This document shows, piece after piece, positions 7,753 to 16,248 of a stretch of 64,000 nt of DNA. The stretch is from SIRX01 sp965214475 (GTDB lineage: Bacteria > Actinomycetota > Rubrobacteria > Rubrobacterales > Rubrobacteraceae). Each line of letters starts with the position of its first letter. Position 1 is the first letter of the stretch. A program made the position numbers and the translations under genes. The notes under the pieces were generated by a model that did not search any database, was not told the origin of the DNA, and was given only the letters and a program-made list of their open reading frames with translations. The stretch spans positions 1,240,001-1,304,000 of the forward strand of contig OZ243953.1 of assembly GCA_965214475.1 (NCBI GenBank), given 5' to 3'.

Positions 7753-8943
7753 TTATTTGGTGCGAAACAGGCCGAAGGAGGAGGTGTATCCGTGGAGGAA
7801 AGTGGCGCCGCCGACGGGTCCGATCTCCCCATTACAGAAAAAGCCACCCACCGGCAAGTCACCGAGATGTTCACGAAAAACACCGGTGTCGAAGTTTGGC
7901 TCTTTGTAGAGGCCTTCGCCGCGGCCGAGGCAGGAAAAGAGCAGGGCTCCTGAGGCGCCGGCTCCTTCAGGGACAACTTTGTTGTAGCCGGTCAGCATGG
8001 CGTGCAGGTCTTCGGCGGAGGTTTCTGCGTCGCGGACATGGAACCGGAGCCGCATCCCTTCTTGAAGATTTTCTCCGACGGCGATGGCGCCTCGCTGGGG
8101 ATCTATGCCGATGAGGTTCCGGATCAGGAAGTCCCCCACCTGCGGCTTCTCGCTGAACTCGTCCATGAGCACCCCGACAAAAAGCGCCGTACCCGCCAGT
8201 TGCCGGTCGCGCTCATCCAGATCGGTAAAGAGTTCCTGCAGGAGCGGGAGGACGGGTTCGCCATCCAGTTCGTATAGGAGGTTACCTTTACAGCGCGTCA
8301 CCTGCACAAGCTCCCCGATGGGTCGGCAACCCTGGGCAACCACTGTGTCCAGGACGATATCACCGTTCAAGGCCACCCCGACCGCCCCCTCGGTAAAGAC
8401 CTCGTCATTCAAGAACATGGCGTTTGTGTTAGGAGAGGTTCCGCCACTGGCGAGACCCCCGATCTTCGATGAACTCGGGAAGGCGTAGTCCAGGCCGGAG
8501 AGCAGCGCCCCCGCCCGAACGGAGAAGGGGTCCGCGAGCAGTACGAACTGCGGTTCATCCTCGGTCTCAATCCCAACCAGCCGACGCCAGGCATCCGGCG
8601 GGCCGTCGAGGTCCGGAAGTTCCCCCTCGACGTGAAACGGATGAACGTCTACATCCGGCAACCGGGCGGCAACCAATGTGACCGCCGGTTCCTGCTCGAC
8701 CTCTTCCCCACCGCCAATGACCCCGCCACCCGAGCATCCGACGAACGTTTCGGGGTCCAGTTGGCGGGCGATGAGCTTCGGCACTTGCGGATAATAGGCT
8801 GCGAACTGCGGCGTGACGAAGCCCAAAGCCAGCGTAACGGGGCCGTCACCGAGTTGCCGCCGAACGTCTTCGGAGCATTCTCGAAGGGCCTCCTCTATAG
8901 AAGTCTTGCGCGATACCGCTGTAGCCCATTGCATCTTCACCAT
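7753..8943 (-). CDS. FIST-domain signal transduction protein
   Basis: The 396-residue protein matches the FIST N plus FIST C sensory fold. Cues are TLALGFVTPQFAAYYPQ, the glycine-rich FVGCSGGGVIGGG, KIGGLASGG, GAVGVALNGD and the C-terminal ALLFSCLGRGEGLY / GGFFCNGEIGPVGG, typical of FIST_C. FIST domains are thought to bind small ligands such as amino acids and usually feed chemotaxis or kinase pathways; here it is stand-alone. Its start lies 4 bp after the stop of the CruF-like gene, so the two are almost certainly co-transcribed. Confidence 0.88.
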   Translation of the reverse strand: MVKMQWATAVSRKTSIEEALRECSEDVRRQLGDGPVTLALGFVTPQFAAYYPQVPKLIARQLDPETFVGCSGGGVIGGGEEVEQEPAVTLVAARLPDVDVHPFHVEGELPDLDGPPDAWRRLVGIETEDEPQFVLLADPFSVRAGALLSGLDYAFPSSSKIGGLASGGTSPNTNAMFLNDEVFTEGAVGVALNGDIVLDTVVAQGCRPIGELVQVTRCKGNLLYELDGEPVLPLLQELFTDLDERDRQLAGTALFVGVLMDEFSEKPQVGDFLIRNLIGIDPQRGAIAVGENLQEGMRLRFHVRDAETSAEDLHAMLTGYNKVVPEGAGASGALLFSCLGRGEGLYKEPNFDTGVFREHLGDLPVGGFFCNGEIGPVGGATFLHGYTSSFGLFRTK

Positions 8944-8947
8944 CCTG

Positions 8948-9748
8948 TTAGCCGTTCCCTAGTCTATACCCGCTCGCCCCAGGGCGGACGGGCTTGACCC
9001 CTGGGAGTTGCGACCGACGGTGGATCAGGTACGCAAAAAGCCCAGCCCCGAGCAAGGCCGGCACGGGTAGAAAGGTGAAGACGGCTACACCGGTCCAAAA
9101 AGCTACGGCGACAATGGCACTGTCGAACATTATGGGCAACGGTGGATCTCTCCAGCCCCCGATAGAGAGCGTTATAGCGGCGGCGAGGACTCCGGAGAGC
9201 AGCCAGCCCAGGTAGTTACCGAGGGGGACACCATAATAGGCTCCCCCGTCGAGCCAGACCCAGAACCCGAGTGCAGTGGCGCCAGGGTCGAGGACGCCAT
9301 CCATCAGGACGAGGAGCAGTGCGGCTCCCAAAACCTGGAAAATGCGACTTCGGCCCCCCCAGGCAGCGGCGACAGCCCCGATCACGAGCGGCAGGTAAGT
9401 GACGGGGAGCAAGTACGGCACGACCCCGAACACCCTCGGCCCCAACGCATCCCCATAGTGAAAAGAACCATATGGAAACCCGGTCACGACCCCAATGGTT
9501 TCTATGGCATAAGCAAACGCCGTGAGCGCCAGTAGCGACAACCCCGCCCAACGTGGGCCAAGGTACAGGAAAAGACCCAAAATAGCGGGCAAGGCTATAA
9601 GAAAGGGCGCCAGGTAAGAGGCAACGCCGGAGCCTGAAAAGTTCGATAAGTGAACAGGGAAAAACGAAATCATGAAGAACGCCGCCGAAACCTGGAAGAG
9701 GCGTGGAGGAGTATTTGTAAAGACGCGGTTCAGCACTTGTGTAGGCAC
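8948..9748 (-). CDS. CruF/DUF422-type carotenoid biosynthesis membrane protein (probable bisanhydrobacterioruberin hydratase)
   Basis: This 266-residue membrane protein has about seven hydrophobic helices and the family hallmark ETIGVVTGFPYGSFHY, followed by GVVPYLLPVTYLPLV and LVLMDGVLDPGATALGFWVW. DUF422/CruF proteins hydrate the ends of acyclic carotenoids; in haloarchaea CruF converts bisanhydrobacterioruberin to bacterioruberin. The divergent UbiA and CrtI genes 50 bp away complete the set for a C50 pigment, which supports the hydratase role. The GTG at 9748 is the longest start; no clear ribosome site is visible. Confidence 0.82.
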   Translation of the reverse strand: MPTQVLNRVFTNTPPRLFQVSAAFFMISFFPVHLSNFSGSGVASYLAPFLIALPAILGLFLYLGPRWAGLSLLALTAFAYAIETIGVVTGFPYGSFHYGDALGPRVFGVVPYLLPVTYLPLVIGAVAAAWGGRSRIFQVLGAALLLVLMDGVLDPGATALGFWVWLDGGAYYGVPLGNYLGWLLSGVLAAAITLSIGGWRDPPLPIMFDSAIVAVAFWTGVAVFTFLPVPALLGAGLFAYLIHRRSQLPGVKPVRPGASGYRLGNG

Positions 9749-9785
9749 CTGTGTATGTTAACGCAGCCGGTACGGTGGAGGCTGG

Positions 9786-9791
9786 TATATT
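9786..9791 (+). promoter_or_regulatory. -10 element of the carotenoid operon
   Basis: TATATT lies 6 bp before the GTG at 9798, so transcription probably starts at or next to the start codon (leaderless). The only purine-rich ribosome-like string (GGTGGAGG) is too far upstream to serve. No -35 consensus is visible, so an activator or alternative sigma factor may be needed. Confidence 0.45.
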
Positions 9792-9797
9792 AGTTTC

Positions 9798-10640
9798 GTG
9801 TTTGCAAGACTCTTCCACATCTCGCGGCCGGTGCTCTGGATCAACACCGTCGGCCCCGCCGTGGTCGGGGTGTGGTTGGCAGGCTTCCTCTGGACGTGGG
9901 AAGTTTTGCCGATCCTGCTCTGGCTCACGTTGCCGTTCAACCTCCTGATCTACGGTACGAACGATATTTTCGACCAGGAGACCGACGCAAAGAACCCCCG
10001 CAAGGGAACCCTCGAAGGCGCCCGCATCCGGCCGGATGAGGTGCGTCCCATCTGGGCCGCCGTTGTCTTTACCAACATCCCGTTCCTAGTGTATTTTCTG
10101 ATCTTCCTCCCAGCTTCCGCCACGCTCTGGATGTTGCTGTACGCTATCCTTTTCGTCGGCTACTCGGTCCCGCCGCTACGGTTCAAGGCCCGGCCTTTTC
10201 TGGATTCTCTCTCGAACGCCGCCTACGCTTTCCCGCTAGTGTTCGTCCCGCTGTCACTCTCCGAAGGTGTCGTGTGGCCCGCGGCGATAGGCCTCATGGC
10301 TTGGAGCGCGGCCAAGCACACCTTCGACGCGGTACAGGATATTTTGGAGGACCGGCGGGCCGGGATCGGCACGACGGCCGTCCGGCTCGGGGCACGGGGC
10401 GTAGTGCTCTGGAGCGGTTTCTGGTGGATCCTGGCTACCGTCTGCTTCGCGCTCATCAATCTGCCCGTCGCACTCGCAAACGCCGCGATAGCCGGCACAC
10501 TGCTTTACATACTATACCGGGACCCGAAACCCCTCACCGGACACCGCCTCTACCCATACTCCATCGTATTCCCCTACGTAGCCGGCACCGTAGCCGGGGT
10601 ACAGCTCGTAGCCGCCCTGAGCCTGGGGGTATATCCGTGA
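9798..10640 (+). CDS. UbiA-family prenyltransferase (probable lycopene elongase)
   Basis: The 280-residue polytopic membrane protein carries both UbiA aspartate motifs: NDIFDQETD (55-63) and the later DAVQDILEDRRAG. UbiA enzymes transfer prenyl groups. In this context the best fit is the C5 elongase that adds dimethylallyl units to lycopene or its derivatives to make C50 carotenoids, as LyeJ does in haloarchaea. It overlaps the CrtI-type gene by 4 bp and diverges from the CruF-like gene. The GTG at 9798 is preceded directly by a -10 box. Other UbiA substrates (quinone, heme) are less likely here. Confidence 0.85.
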   Translation: MFARLFHISRPVLWINTVGPAVVGVWLAGFLWTWEVLPILLWLTLPFNLLIYGTNDIFDQETDAKNPRKGTLEGARIRPDEVRPIWAAVVFTNIPFLVYFLIFLPASATLWMLLYAILFVGYSVPPLRFKARPFLDSLSNAAYAFPLVFVPLSLSEGVVWPAAIGLMAWSAAKHTFDAVQDILEDRRAGIGTTAVRLGARGVVLWSGFWWILATVCFALINLPVALANAAIAGTLLYILYRDPKPLTGHRLYPYSIVFPYVAGTVAGVQLVAALSLGVYP

Positions 10641-12055
10641 GCCGGGTGGTGGTCGTGGGTGGCGGCATCGGGGGTTTGGCGGCTGCGGCCCTGATCGGGC
10701 AGTCGGGTCACGAAGTTACGCTGCTCGAAGGCAACTCCTACCTCGGCGGTAAGAGCCGTAGGGTCTCTCTGGACGGCCAGCGAATAGATACCGGCCCATC
10801 ACTCTTCACCTTCCCGGCCGTTTGGGAGGAGCTGCTGAGGCGCTTGGATGCCTTCGGGGGCGGAGAGTCGGCGGCGGAAGCTGCCGGGCTCAAACTGCGG
10901 CGCATGCCGGAGGTTGGGACTTATTACTACCGGGACGAAAGGGTTTCGCTGCCGGTCCCCGAGGGACATCCCTGGCACAGATCCTGGGAGAGGTTCGTAG
11001 AGATTCACGGTGGTCTCGGTCCCGAAGTGACGCGCCTCCTGACCGCTGATCCCCTCGACCGCCAGACGCTTCCGGCGCTGGGACGTCTGCTGAGGGTATA
11101 TGGGCCGAAGCTGACCACCCGCAGCTACCTCGACGGGCTCTCGTGGATGCCGGAAGGTTTGCGGGAGATCATCGCAATCCACACCCTCAACGCGGGCGTG
11201 AGCCCCTCCCGGACACCGGCCCTGTACGCGAGCATGCCCGCCATAATGGCCGCCGACGGCGTATGGGCGCCGGAAGGCGGCATCTACGAGGTGGTGCTCT
11301 CCCTGGAGAAACTGGCTCGCCAAGCCGGAGTACAGATAAAACTGGAAGAACCCACGCTAAAGATCGAACGCGGCAAAGTATCCACCGCCGAAGGTGAATA
11401 TCCCGCCGAAGCGGTGGTAAGCGGCCTGGACGCGAGCAGGCTGGAGAGCCTCTCGAACCCCGAAAAGAAGTCTCACCCAGACAAGCTATCTTGTTCCGGG
11501 GTCGCCGTATACGCCGCGCTGAAAGAGAGGCTGGACGTACCGCAGCACTCCGTCGTGTTGCCGAGCAAACCCGGAGACCTTTACCGTAGCCTCGAAGCCG
11601 GTGCGGAGCCCGACGAGTCGATGGCTTTCGTCAACTACTATGGTCCCGGAGAAATATATCCGAACGAGAAGGCGACGCTCGGGATGCTGCTCACAGCCCC
11701 GGCCAATGGCAAGGAGTACGACCTGAATGACGGGTTTGTGGAGAAGGAGATTGGAAGGGTATCGCGAGAGATCGGCTTGTCGCAACCTGCAACCGCGTAT
11801 TTCACGGATCACCTGATACTCCATCCCCGGTACTTCGGTAGCTGGGGCAGTGCGGGTGGGGCGCTCTACGGCGCGGCGCGGCCTTTCTGGCAGAGTGGAC
11901 CGTTCCACCGACCTCGCTACTCCGACCGCCGGCGGCCCTGGTTGTGGCGCGTCGGGGCGTCGGTCCATCCCGGGGGTGGAATACCGGCGGTGCTCAGCGG
12001 GGCCATGATCTCCACCGATCGGCTGCTCCAGAAACTCGAAGGGACTCGAAAATGA
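10637..12055 (+). CDS. CrtI/CrtD-type carotenoid desaturase (phytoene desaturase family)
   Basis: The 472-residue flavoprotein opens with the FAD-binding motif VVVGGGIGGLAAAALIGQSG and the YLGGKSRRV stretch, and ends with GASVHPGGGIPAVLSGAM, the CrtI-family C-terminal signature. These enzymes desaturate acyclic carotenoids. In a C50 pathway this position is usually the carotenoid 3,4-desaturase (CrtD), though a phytoene desaturase role cannot be excluded from sequence alone. The start is the GTG at 10637, overlapping the UbiA stop (GTGA). The frame is open upstream, but that part lies in the UbiA gene. It also overlaps the next gene (ATGA). Confidence 0.87.
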   Translation: MSRVVVVGGGIGGLAAAALIGQSGHEVTLLEGNSYLGGKSRRVSLDGQRIDTGPSLFTFPAVWEELLRRLDAFGGGESAAEAAGLKLRRMPEVGTYYYRDERVSLPVPEGHPWHRSWERFVEIHGGLGPEVTRLLTADPLDRQTLPALGRLLRVYGPKLTTRSYLDGLSWMPEGLREIIAIHTLNAGVSPSRTPALYASMPAIMAADGVWAPEGGIYEVVLSLEKLARQAGVQIKLEEPTLKIERGKVSTAEGEYPAEAVVSGLDASRLESLSNPEKKSHPDKLSCSGVAVYAALKERLDVPQHSVVLPSKPGDLYRSLEAGAEPDESMAFVNYYGPGEIYPNEKATLGMLLTAPANGKEYDLNDGFVEKEIGRVSREIGLSQPATAYFTDHLILHPRYFGSWGSAGGALYGAARPFWQSGPFHRPRYSDRRRPWLWRVGASVHPGGGIPAVLSGAMISTDRLLQKLEGTRK

Positions 12056-13188
12056 CACTCCCCTCCCAACGCCATCTCTTCGACATCCCGGATGAGGTCT
12101 GCTACCTCAACTGCGCTTACATGTCGCCCCAGCTTCGTTCTGTGCGGGAAGCCGGCGAAAGGGCACTCTCTACCAAGTCCCATCCCTGGAAGGTGACGAC
12201 CGCGGATTTCTTCGACGAGCCGGAGCTGTCCCGAGAACTGTTCGCCCGGATAATCGGCGGCGAAGCGGATGGCGTCACGATCATTCCCTCCGTCAGCTAC
12301 GGTATGGCCGTCGCCGTGACCAACGTACCCGTGCGACGAGGCCAGAACATCCTGGTACTGGACGAACAGTTCCCTTCCAACGTCTATCCCTGGCGTGAAC
12401 TCGCGAAGCAGCGCGACGCGAAGCTCTCGACCGTTCCGCGGCCAGCGAACCACGACTGGACCACCGCTATTCTGGATCACATAGACGAAAACACAGCCGT
12501 CGTGGCCGCGCCGAACTGCCACTGGACAGATGGCTCACTGGTAGATCTGGTACGCGTCGGCGAACATGCCCGCGAGGTTGGAGCCGCCCTCGTCGTAGAC
12601 GCCACCCAGTCGCTCGGGGCGCATCCGCTGGACGTATCCCGGGTCAGGCCGGACTTCCTCATCTCAGCCGGCTACAAGTGGTTGCTAGGTCCGTATAGCC
12701 TGGGATTTATGTACGTGGACGAGGCTTACCGGGAAGGAACCCCGATCGAGCAAAACTGGATCGTACGAGAAGGTAGCCAGGACTTCGCCCGACTCGTCGA
12801 TTACCGGGACGGCTACGCCCCCGGCGCCCGACGCTACGATGTCGGTGAGCGCAGCAACTTCACCCTGCTCCCGATGGCGAACGCCGCGCTGCAACAGGTG
12901 CTCAACTGGGGCGTCGAGAACATCTCTGAAACGGCCGGTACGCTGACCAACCTCATAGAGAAAGAAGCATCGGAACGAGGCATCGAAGTAGTACCGTCGA
13001 AACTTCGAGGGCGACACATGATCGGGTTGCACCTCGGCTCCACTGCTCCCCCGGACCTCGCCACCCAACTCGCCACAGAGAATGTTTTCGTCAGCGTGCG
13101 CGGCGAAAACCTCCGCATCTCACCACACCTCTACAATACGGAAGAAGACGTAGAGCGGCTCTTCGGAGTGTTGGCAAACGTTCTATGA
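12052..13188 (+). CDS. class V PLP aminotransferase, cysteine desulfurase/selenocysteine lyase-like
   Basis: The 378-residue enzyme has the class V fold: YLNCAYMSPQLRSV near the N-terminus, the PLP-stabilising VVDATQSLGAHPLD (D183) and the Schiff-base lysine in SAGYKWLLGPYS (K209). Relatives include cysteine desulfurases, selenocysteine lyases and isopenicillin-N-epimerase-like proteins. The catalytic Cys loop of true desulfurases is not evident, so an aminotransferase, lyase or epimerase role is equally possible. The ATG at 12052 overlaps the carotenoid desaturase stop (ATGA), so it is translationally coupled to pigment synthesis, an unexpected partner. Confidence 0.83.
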   Translation: MTLPSQRHLFDIPDEVCYLNCAYMSPQLRSVREAGERALSTKSHPWKVTTADFFDEPELSRELFARIIGGEADGVTIIPSVSYGMAVAVTNVPVRRGQNILVLDEQFPSNVYPWRELAKQRDAKLSTVPRPANHDWTTAILDHIDENTAVVAAPNCHWTDGSLVDLVRVGEHAREVGAALVVDATQSLGAHPLDVSRVRPDFLISAGYKWLLGPYSLGFMYVDEAYREGTPIEQNWIVREGSQDFARLVDYRDGYAPGARRYDVGERSNFTLLPMANAALQQVLNWGVENISETAGTLTNLIEKEASERGIEVVPSKLRGRHMIGLHLGSTAPPDLATQLATENVFVSVRGENLRISPHLYNTEEDVERLFGVLANVL

Positions 13189-13253
13189 GAAACTGCCACA
13201 GGTAGAGCTCGCGGTAACGACGCCCGCGACGGCTCGTGCGACCTCGAATATGG

Positions 13254-13493
13254 TTATTCTCCGGTGCTTACCCGCTCTATGCTGGCCCAGGGTAGGAACT
13301 CGTAGCTTGCGTGATCCCCGCTCTGGTGCCGCACGTCGAGCAGTATTCCCGTCTCATCCCGGTCGCAGACGTAGCCCGTCAAGTCCGTACCGGTGCGGGC
13401 AGCCACCGAGACGAAGTTTCCACGCTCCAGAAACCCGGAGATCTTCGGCGCTTCCTCTCCCAAGCCCCGCCCGACCTTTTCTTCACCCTCCAA
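13254..13493 (-). CDS. small beta-rich protein of unknown function
   Basis: A 79-residue product reads FLERGNFVSVAARTGTDLTG then YVCDRDETGILLDVRH and YEFLPWASIERVS, alternating strands like an Sm/SH3-type small barrel. A GGGGGTGA ribosome site lies just before the TTG start, which supports translation. It converges with the aminotransferase gene. Function is not recognised. Confidence 0.55.
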   Translation of the reverse strand: MEGEEKVGRGLGEEAPKISGFLERGNFVSVAARTGTDLTGYVCDRDETGILLDVRHQSGDHASYEFLPWASIERVSTGE

Positions 13494-13553
13494 AGATCAC
13501 CCCCGGTCTCGTATCTTCTCGTACCAGGGTACACTAGCGCGGAAGCCGGCGTA

Positions 13554-14312
13554 TTAACGGAAGGTGATGGGGACCGAAGCTCCTACGAAGCTGCCGTCGC
13601 GGGCGGAGTATTCCCCGAGCTCGAGCGTACCACCCTGGCCGCCCAAGTAGGTCGGGTAGTCAGCCGAGAACGCGAACCTTCCCCAGGTCGTGGCCCAATC
13701 ACTGGTGAGGTAAGTTCCCTCGCGCGCGATGTTGCCGTAGGCATCTTTTATCCTCCAGGTTCCCTGGGCCTCGAACGGCCGGGCGTAGCCGGTTACGGTA
13801 AAGATGTCGGGGCCGACGGTATAGCCGGCGCGCGGCTGCTTGAGGACGACGTTTTCACCCACCACCGGCTTCGGGTAGAGATTCTGTCCCGTCGTCGGTA
13901 CGTCCATGACTATTCGTCCCGGGTAGTTCAGGAAGAAAACCTCCGGTGTTCCGGCGGACCCCGTCAGGTGAAACTCTACCGCGAGCCGCTGGCCGTTCAA
14001 CGAGCGAACTACATAGTACCGGGAAATTCCCTCGCCCAGACCGAACCCGTCCGTCGTGAAAGTCGCGTCAGCCGTCGGCAAAGTCACCCGAACTATGGTT
14101 CCACTACCGTTCGTAGTCCAGCGGTATTCGGGGGCGAAGTCCGCTGGTGCGTCACTGTACCCCAGGTCTATGACCGCCCGCTCGAACGACCCGTGATCCC
14201 CGAACCTGACATCCCTTACAGTGTCTGCGGGACCGACAGCCTGTGCCGAAGCAGTCCCCATAGCCAACAAGCCGACGAACAGGATCGCAAAACACGCAAA
14301 CAAACGCCTCAT
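13554..14312 (-). CDS. secreted protein with AMIN-like and Gmad2 immunoglobulin-like domains
   Basis: A signal peptide (RRLFACFAILFVGLLAMGTA, cleavage near ASAQA) leads an AMIN-like beta domain (about residues 30-145: FERAVIDLGYSD, YYVVRSLNGQRLAVEFHL, PGRIVMDVP). A Gmad2 domain follows (about 155-250: FTVTGYARPFEAQGTWRI, AREGTYLT, ELGEYSARDGSFVGASVPI). Gmad2 occurs in spore-germination and cell-envelope proteins, and AMIN domains bind peptidoglycan or surface structures, so an envelope role is likely. The ATG at 14312 is preferred to the TTG at 14318 because AGAGGGG sits 6 nt before it. Confidence 0.82.
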   Translation of the reverse strand: MRRLFACFAILFVGLLAMGTASAQAVGPADTVRDVRFGDHGSFERAVIDLGYSDAPADFAPEYRWTTNGSGTIVRVTLPTADATFTTDGFGLGEGISRYYVVRSLNGQRLAVEFHLTGSAGTPEVFFLNYPGRIVMDVPTTGQNLYPKPVVGENVVLKQPRAGYTVGPDIFTVTGYARPFEAQGTWRIKDAYGNIAREGTYLTSDWATTWGRFAFSADYPTYLGGQGGTLELGEYSARDGSFVGASVPITFR

Positions 14313-14354
14313 AACCAACCCCTCTCTTCGGGCACTTCAAGTTTGTCTACAAGA

Positions 14355-14367
14355 ATAGCATTGCTAT
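14355..14367. promoter_or_regulatory. palindrome upstream of the AMIN/Gmad2 gene
   Basis: ATAGCA-T-TGCTAT is a perfect 6-bp inverted repeat about 45 bp upstream of the leftward start codon. It overlaps a possible -10 (TATTCT, read leftward), so it may be an operator. The surrounding 80 bp are A/T-rich. Confidence 0.35.
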
Positions 14368-14466
14368 ATTGCCCGTAGGTAACGTACAGGTAACAGTTTT
14401 ATTACAAAATTCACAAACACAATATGTTGCTTATTTGAAACCGTTGCGCTATGCGCCGCGGGCAAT

Positions 14467-15105
14467 TTAGGGCATGAAATCTTCCAGCGGAATCGCCTCT
14501 GTCATGCCGGATTCAGGGTCTATGACGGCGTAACCGGCGCCGGCCTGGCGGGCGATGAGCGCGTGGCGACCGAGGCCGTCAGCGTCGTCTATGGTTCCCA
14601 GGTGGTCTGGGAGATCCAGGTGCGCCGCTTTTTCCCGGAACTTGTGTGCCTTCTCCGGGGAGCTGAAGAGAGCGGCCACCAGTAGCGGTCCTTCTTCATC
14701 CTCCACGGAGATCAGGGGTGCTTCACCCCGTTCGTCGGAGAACAGATACAACGGGAACGGAAGCGAATTTTTCTCCCGAGCGGCGTGCTGCGCCACATCG
14801 TCGGCGAAGAAGAGCCCCGTCCCGCTCCCAGCAACCACCAGGATATATTCCTCTCCCGCAGTAGCGTAGGCCTGGACGGAGCCCCAGTCCGGTAGCTCCC
14901 GGGCTTCCAGGCCAGCCATTGTCTGCATACCGAACTCCGACGCGTTTTCGGAAAACGCTTTCGCCAGTTCCCGGGATTCAAAAAGCGCACCCACGGTAGA
15001 GGATTCGCCACCGATATCGGCATGGTCGAGGACGTCCTCGCCGGAGCTGTCCATTAGTTTGAAGAGCGGTGGGCTTGGCAGGTCGTTCAGGGTCAACTCT
15101 TTCAT
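14467..15105 (-). CDS. unknown protein coupled to an FAD monooxygenase
   Basis: The 212-residue acidic, soluble-looking protein has no recognised motif. It appears built of similar segments: VGALFESRELAKAFSENASE and VAALFSSPEKAHKFREKAAH repeat the pattern V-AALF-S-E-A-F-E-A, suggesting an internal duplication like that of SseB-like or other small sensor folds. The ATG at 15105 overlaps the monooxygenase stop (ATGA), so the proteins are probably made together. The frame is open upstream of this start, inside the monooxygenase gene. Confidence 0.6.
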   Translation of the reverse strand: MKELTLNDLPSPPLFKLMDSSGEDVLDHADIGGESSTVGALFESRELAKAFSENASEFGMQTMAGLEARELPDWGSVQAYATAGEEYILVVAGSGTGLFFADDVAQHAAREKNSLPFPLYLFSDERGEAPLISVEDEEGPLLVAALFSSPEKAHKFREKAAHLDLPDHLGTIDDADGLGRHALIARQAGAGYAVIDPESGMTEAIPLEDFMP

Positions 15106-16244
15106 GTGTCGTAACCCAGCACCATCCGAAGTTGCCTGCGCTGAACGAGATCCGGCATACGCTTTACCGCCGTATTCCGCAGGCGGCAGAGCAATGGATG
15201 CTCTAGCTGGCCGACCCGCCCCATTCGCCGCGACAGGCGCACGATAGCCGAAGTCCGGACCGCGCGGCGAGCCTCGTAGATTCTGAGCGCCGCCGCTACT
15301 CTGGTCTTCTCGCGCAGACAATCGGCGATCACGACTGCGTCCTCGATGGCCTGGCACGCTCCCTGGCCGAGGTTTGGGGTCATGGGGTGGGCGGCGTCAC
15401 CCAGAAGCGTCACTCGTCCCTCGCCCCAAAGTCTCACCGGCTCGCGGTCGTATACGTCGTCGCGACGGATATCCGATTCGCTGGTCGCCTCTATGAGTTC
15501 CTCTACCGGCTCGTGCCAGCCGCTGAACATTTCGAGCAAGGTTTGGCGGCTGCCGGCAGGTCCGTCGTCATCTCCTTCCGGGGCATTGCGGGTGGCGAAC
15601 CAGTACATACTTCCACCACCCATTCGGGCGCATCCGAACCTCGTTCCCCGGCCCCAGGACTCGAAGCCCCCTCCTTCGGTGAGGAGGTCGTTTTTGTACT
15701 CAGCAACGCCGCGCCAGGCCGTGTATCCTGCGTAGACTGGTTTCTCGTAGCCGAGGAGTTGGTTCCGGATGGTGGAGTGGAGGCCATCGGCCCCGATCAG
15801 GAAGTCCGCATTCAATTCGTTTCCCTCATCGAGAAGCGCTTTGACGCTAAGCTGATCCTGGTCGAAGCCCTTACAGCCGGCGCCGAGCCTGACATTCTCT
15901 TCGCCCAATTCCCGCAGCAGCTCGGCCTGGAGCTCGGCCCGATGCACGGCGAAACTTTCGGCTCCGACGAGTCCCGTAACCTGGTCGGCGGACAAACCAA
16001 CCAGCTCTTCATCGTTCCACGAGCGCAGCGTGCCCACCACCGTCGGAGCGCCTATGCCCCGCACCGCGTTCCCCAGATGAATTTTGTCCAGAGCTTTCAT
16101 CGCGTTAGCACCGAGTAGCAGGCCCGCCCCGACCTCCCTGAGTTCCGTGGCGCGTTCCAGGACGGCAGCTTCTATTCCAGCACGCCGCAAGGCGATAGTC
16201 GCCGTCAACCCGCCAATACCGGCACCGACGATTAATGCTTTCAA
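15102..16244 (-). CDS. FAD-dependent aromatic monooxygenase (UbiH/PHBH family)
   Basis: The 380-residue flavoprotein carries all three class A hydroxylase signatures: the N-terminal Rossmann motif ALIVGAGIGGLTATIALRRAG, the DG motif (FLIGADGLHSTIR) and the GD motif (VTLLGDAAHPMTPNLGQGAC). Such enzymes use NAD(P)H and O2 to hydroxylate aromatic rings or, in the zeaxanthin-epoxidase-like branch, to epoxidise carotenoids. It follows the response regulator by 4 bp and overlaps the next gene by 4 bp. Substrate is unknown; nearby pigment genes make an isoprenoid substrate possible. Confidence 0.85.
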   Translation of the reverse strand: MKALIVGAGIGGLTATIALRRAGIEAAVLERATELREVGAGLLLGANAMKALDKIHLGNAVRGIGAPTVVGTLRSWNDEELVGLSADQVTGLVGAESFAVHRAELQAELLRELGEENVRLGAGCKGFDQDQLSVKALLDEGNELNADFLIGADGLHSTIRNQLLGYEKPVYAGYTAWRGVAEYKNDLLTEGGGFESWGRGTRFGCARMGGGSMYWFATRNAPEGDDDGPAGSRQTLLEMFSGWHEPVEELIEATSESDIRRDDVYDREPVRLWGEGRVTLLGDAAHPMTPNLGQGACQAIEDAVVIADCLREKTRVAAALRIYEARRAVRTSAIVRLSRRMGRVGQLEHPLLCRLRNTAVKRMPDLVQRRQLRMVLGYDT

Positions 16245-16248
16245 TAAG

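Noticed and set aside
9749..9797. CarH/LitR-type light-responsive operator between the divergent carotenoid genes
   Set aside because: The 50-bp gap shows no clear paired operator of that kind, and no B12-binding MerR gene is nearby.
10274..10636. N-terminal extension of the carotenoid desaturase frame
   Set aside because: It overlaps the UbiA gene in another frame; the FAD motif begins right at the GTG at 10637.
13311..14378. 355-codon rightward open frame across the AMIN/Gmad2 gene
   Set aside because: The leftward frame has a signal peptide, two domains and a ribosome site; the rightward product looks random and Arg/Ser-rich.
15387..16118. Long open frame (243 codons) opposite the FAD monooxygenase
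   Set aside because: It is the antisense shadow of a gene with clear motifs; its translation has no domain and no ribosome site.
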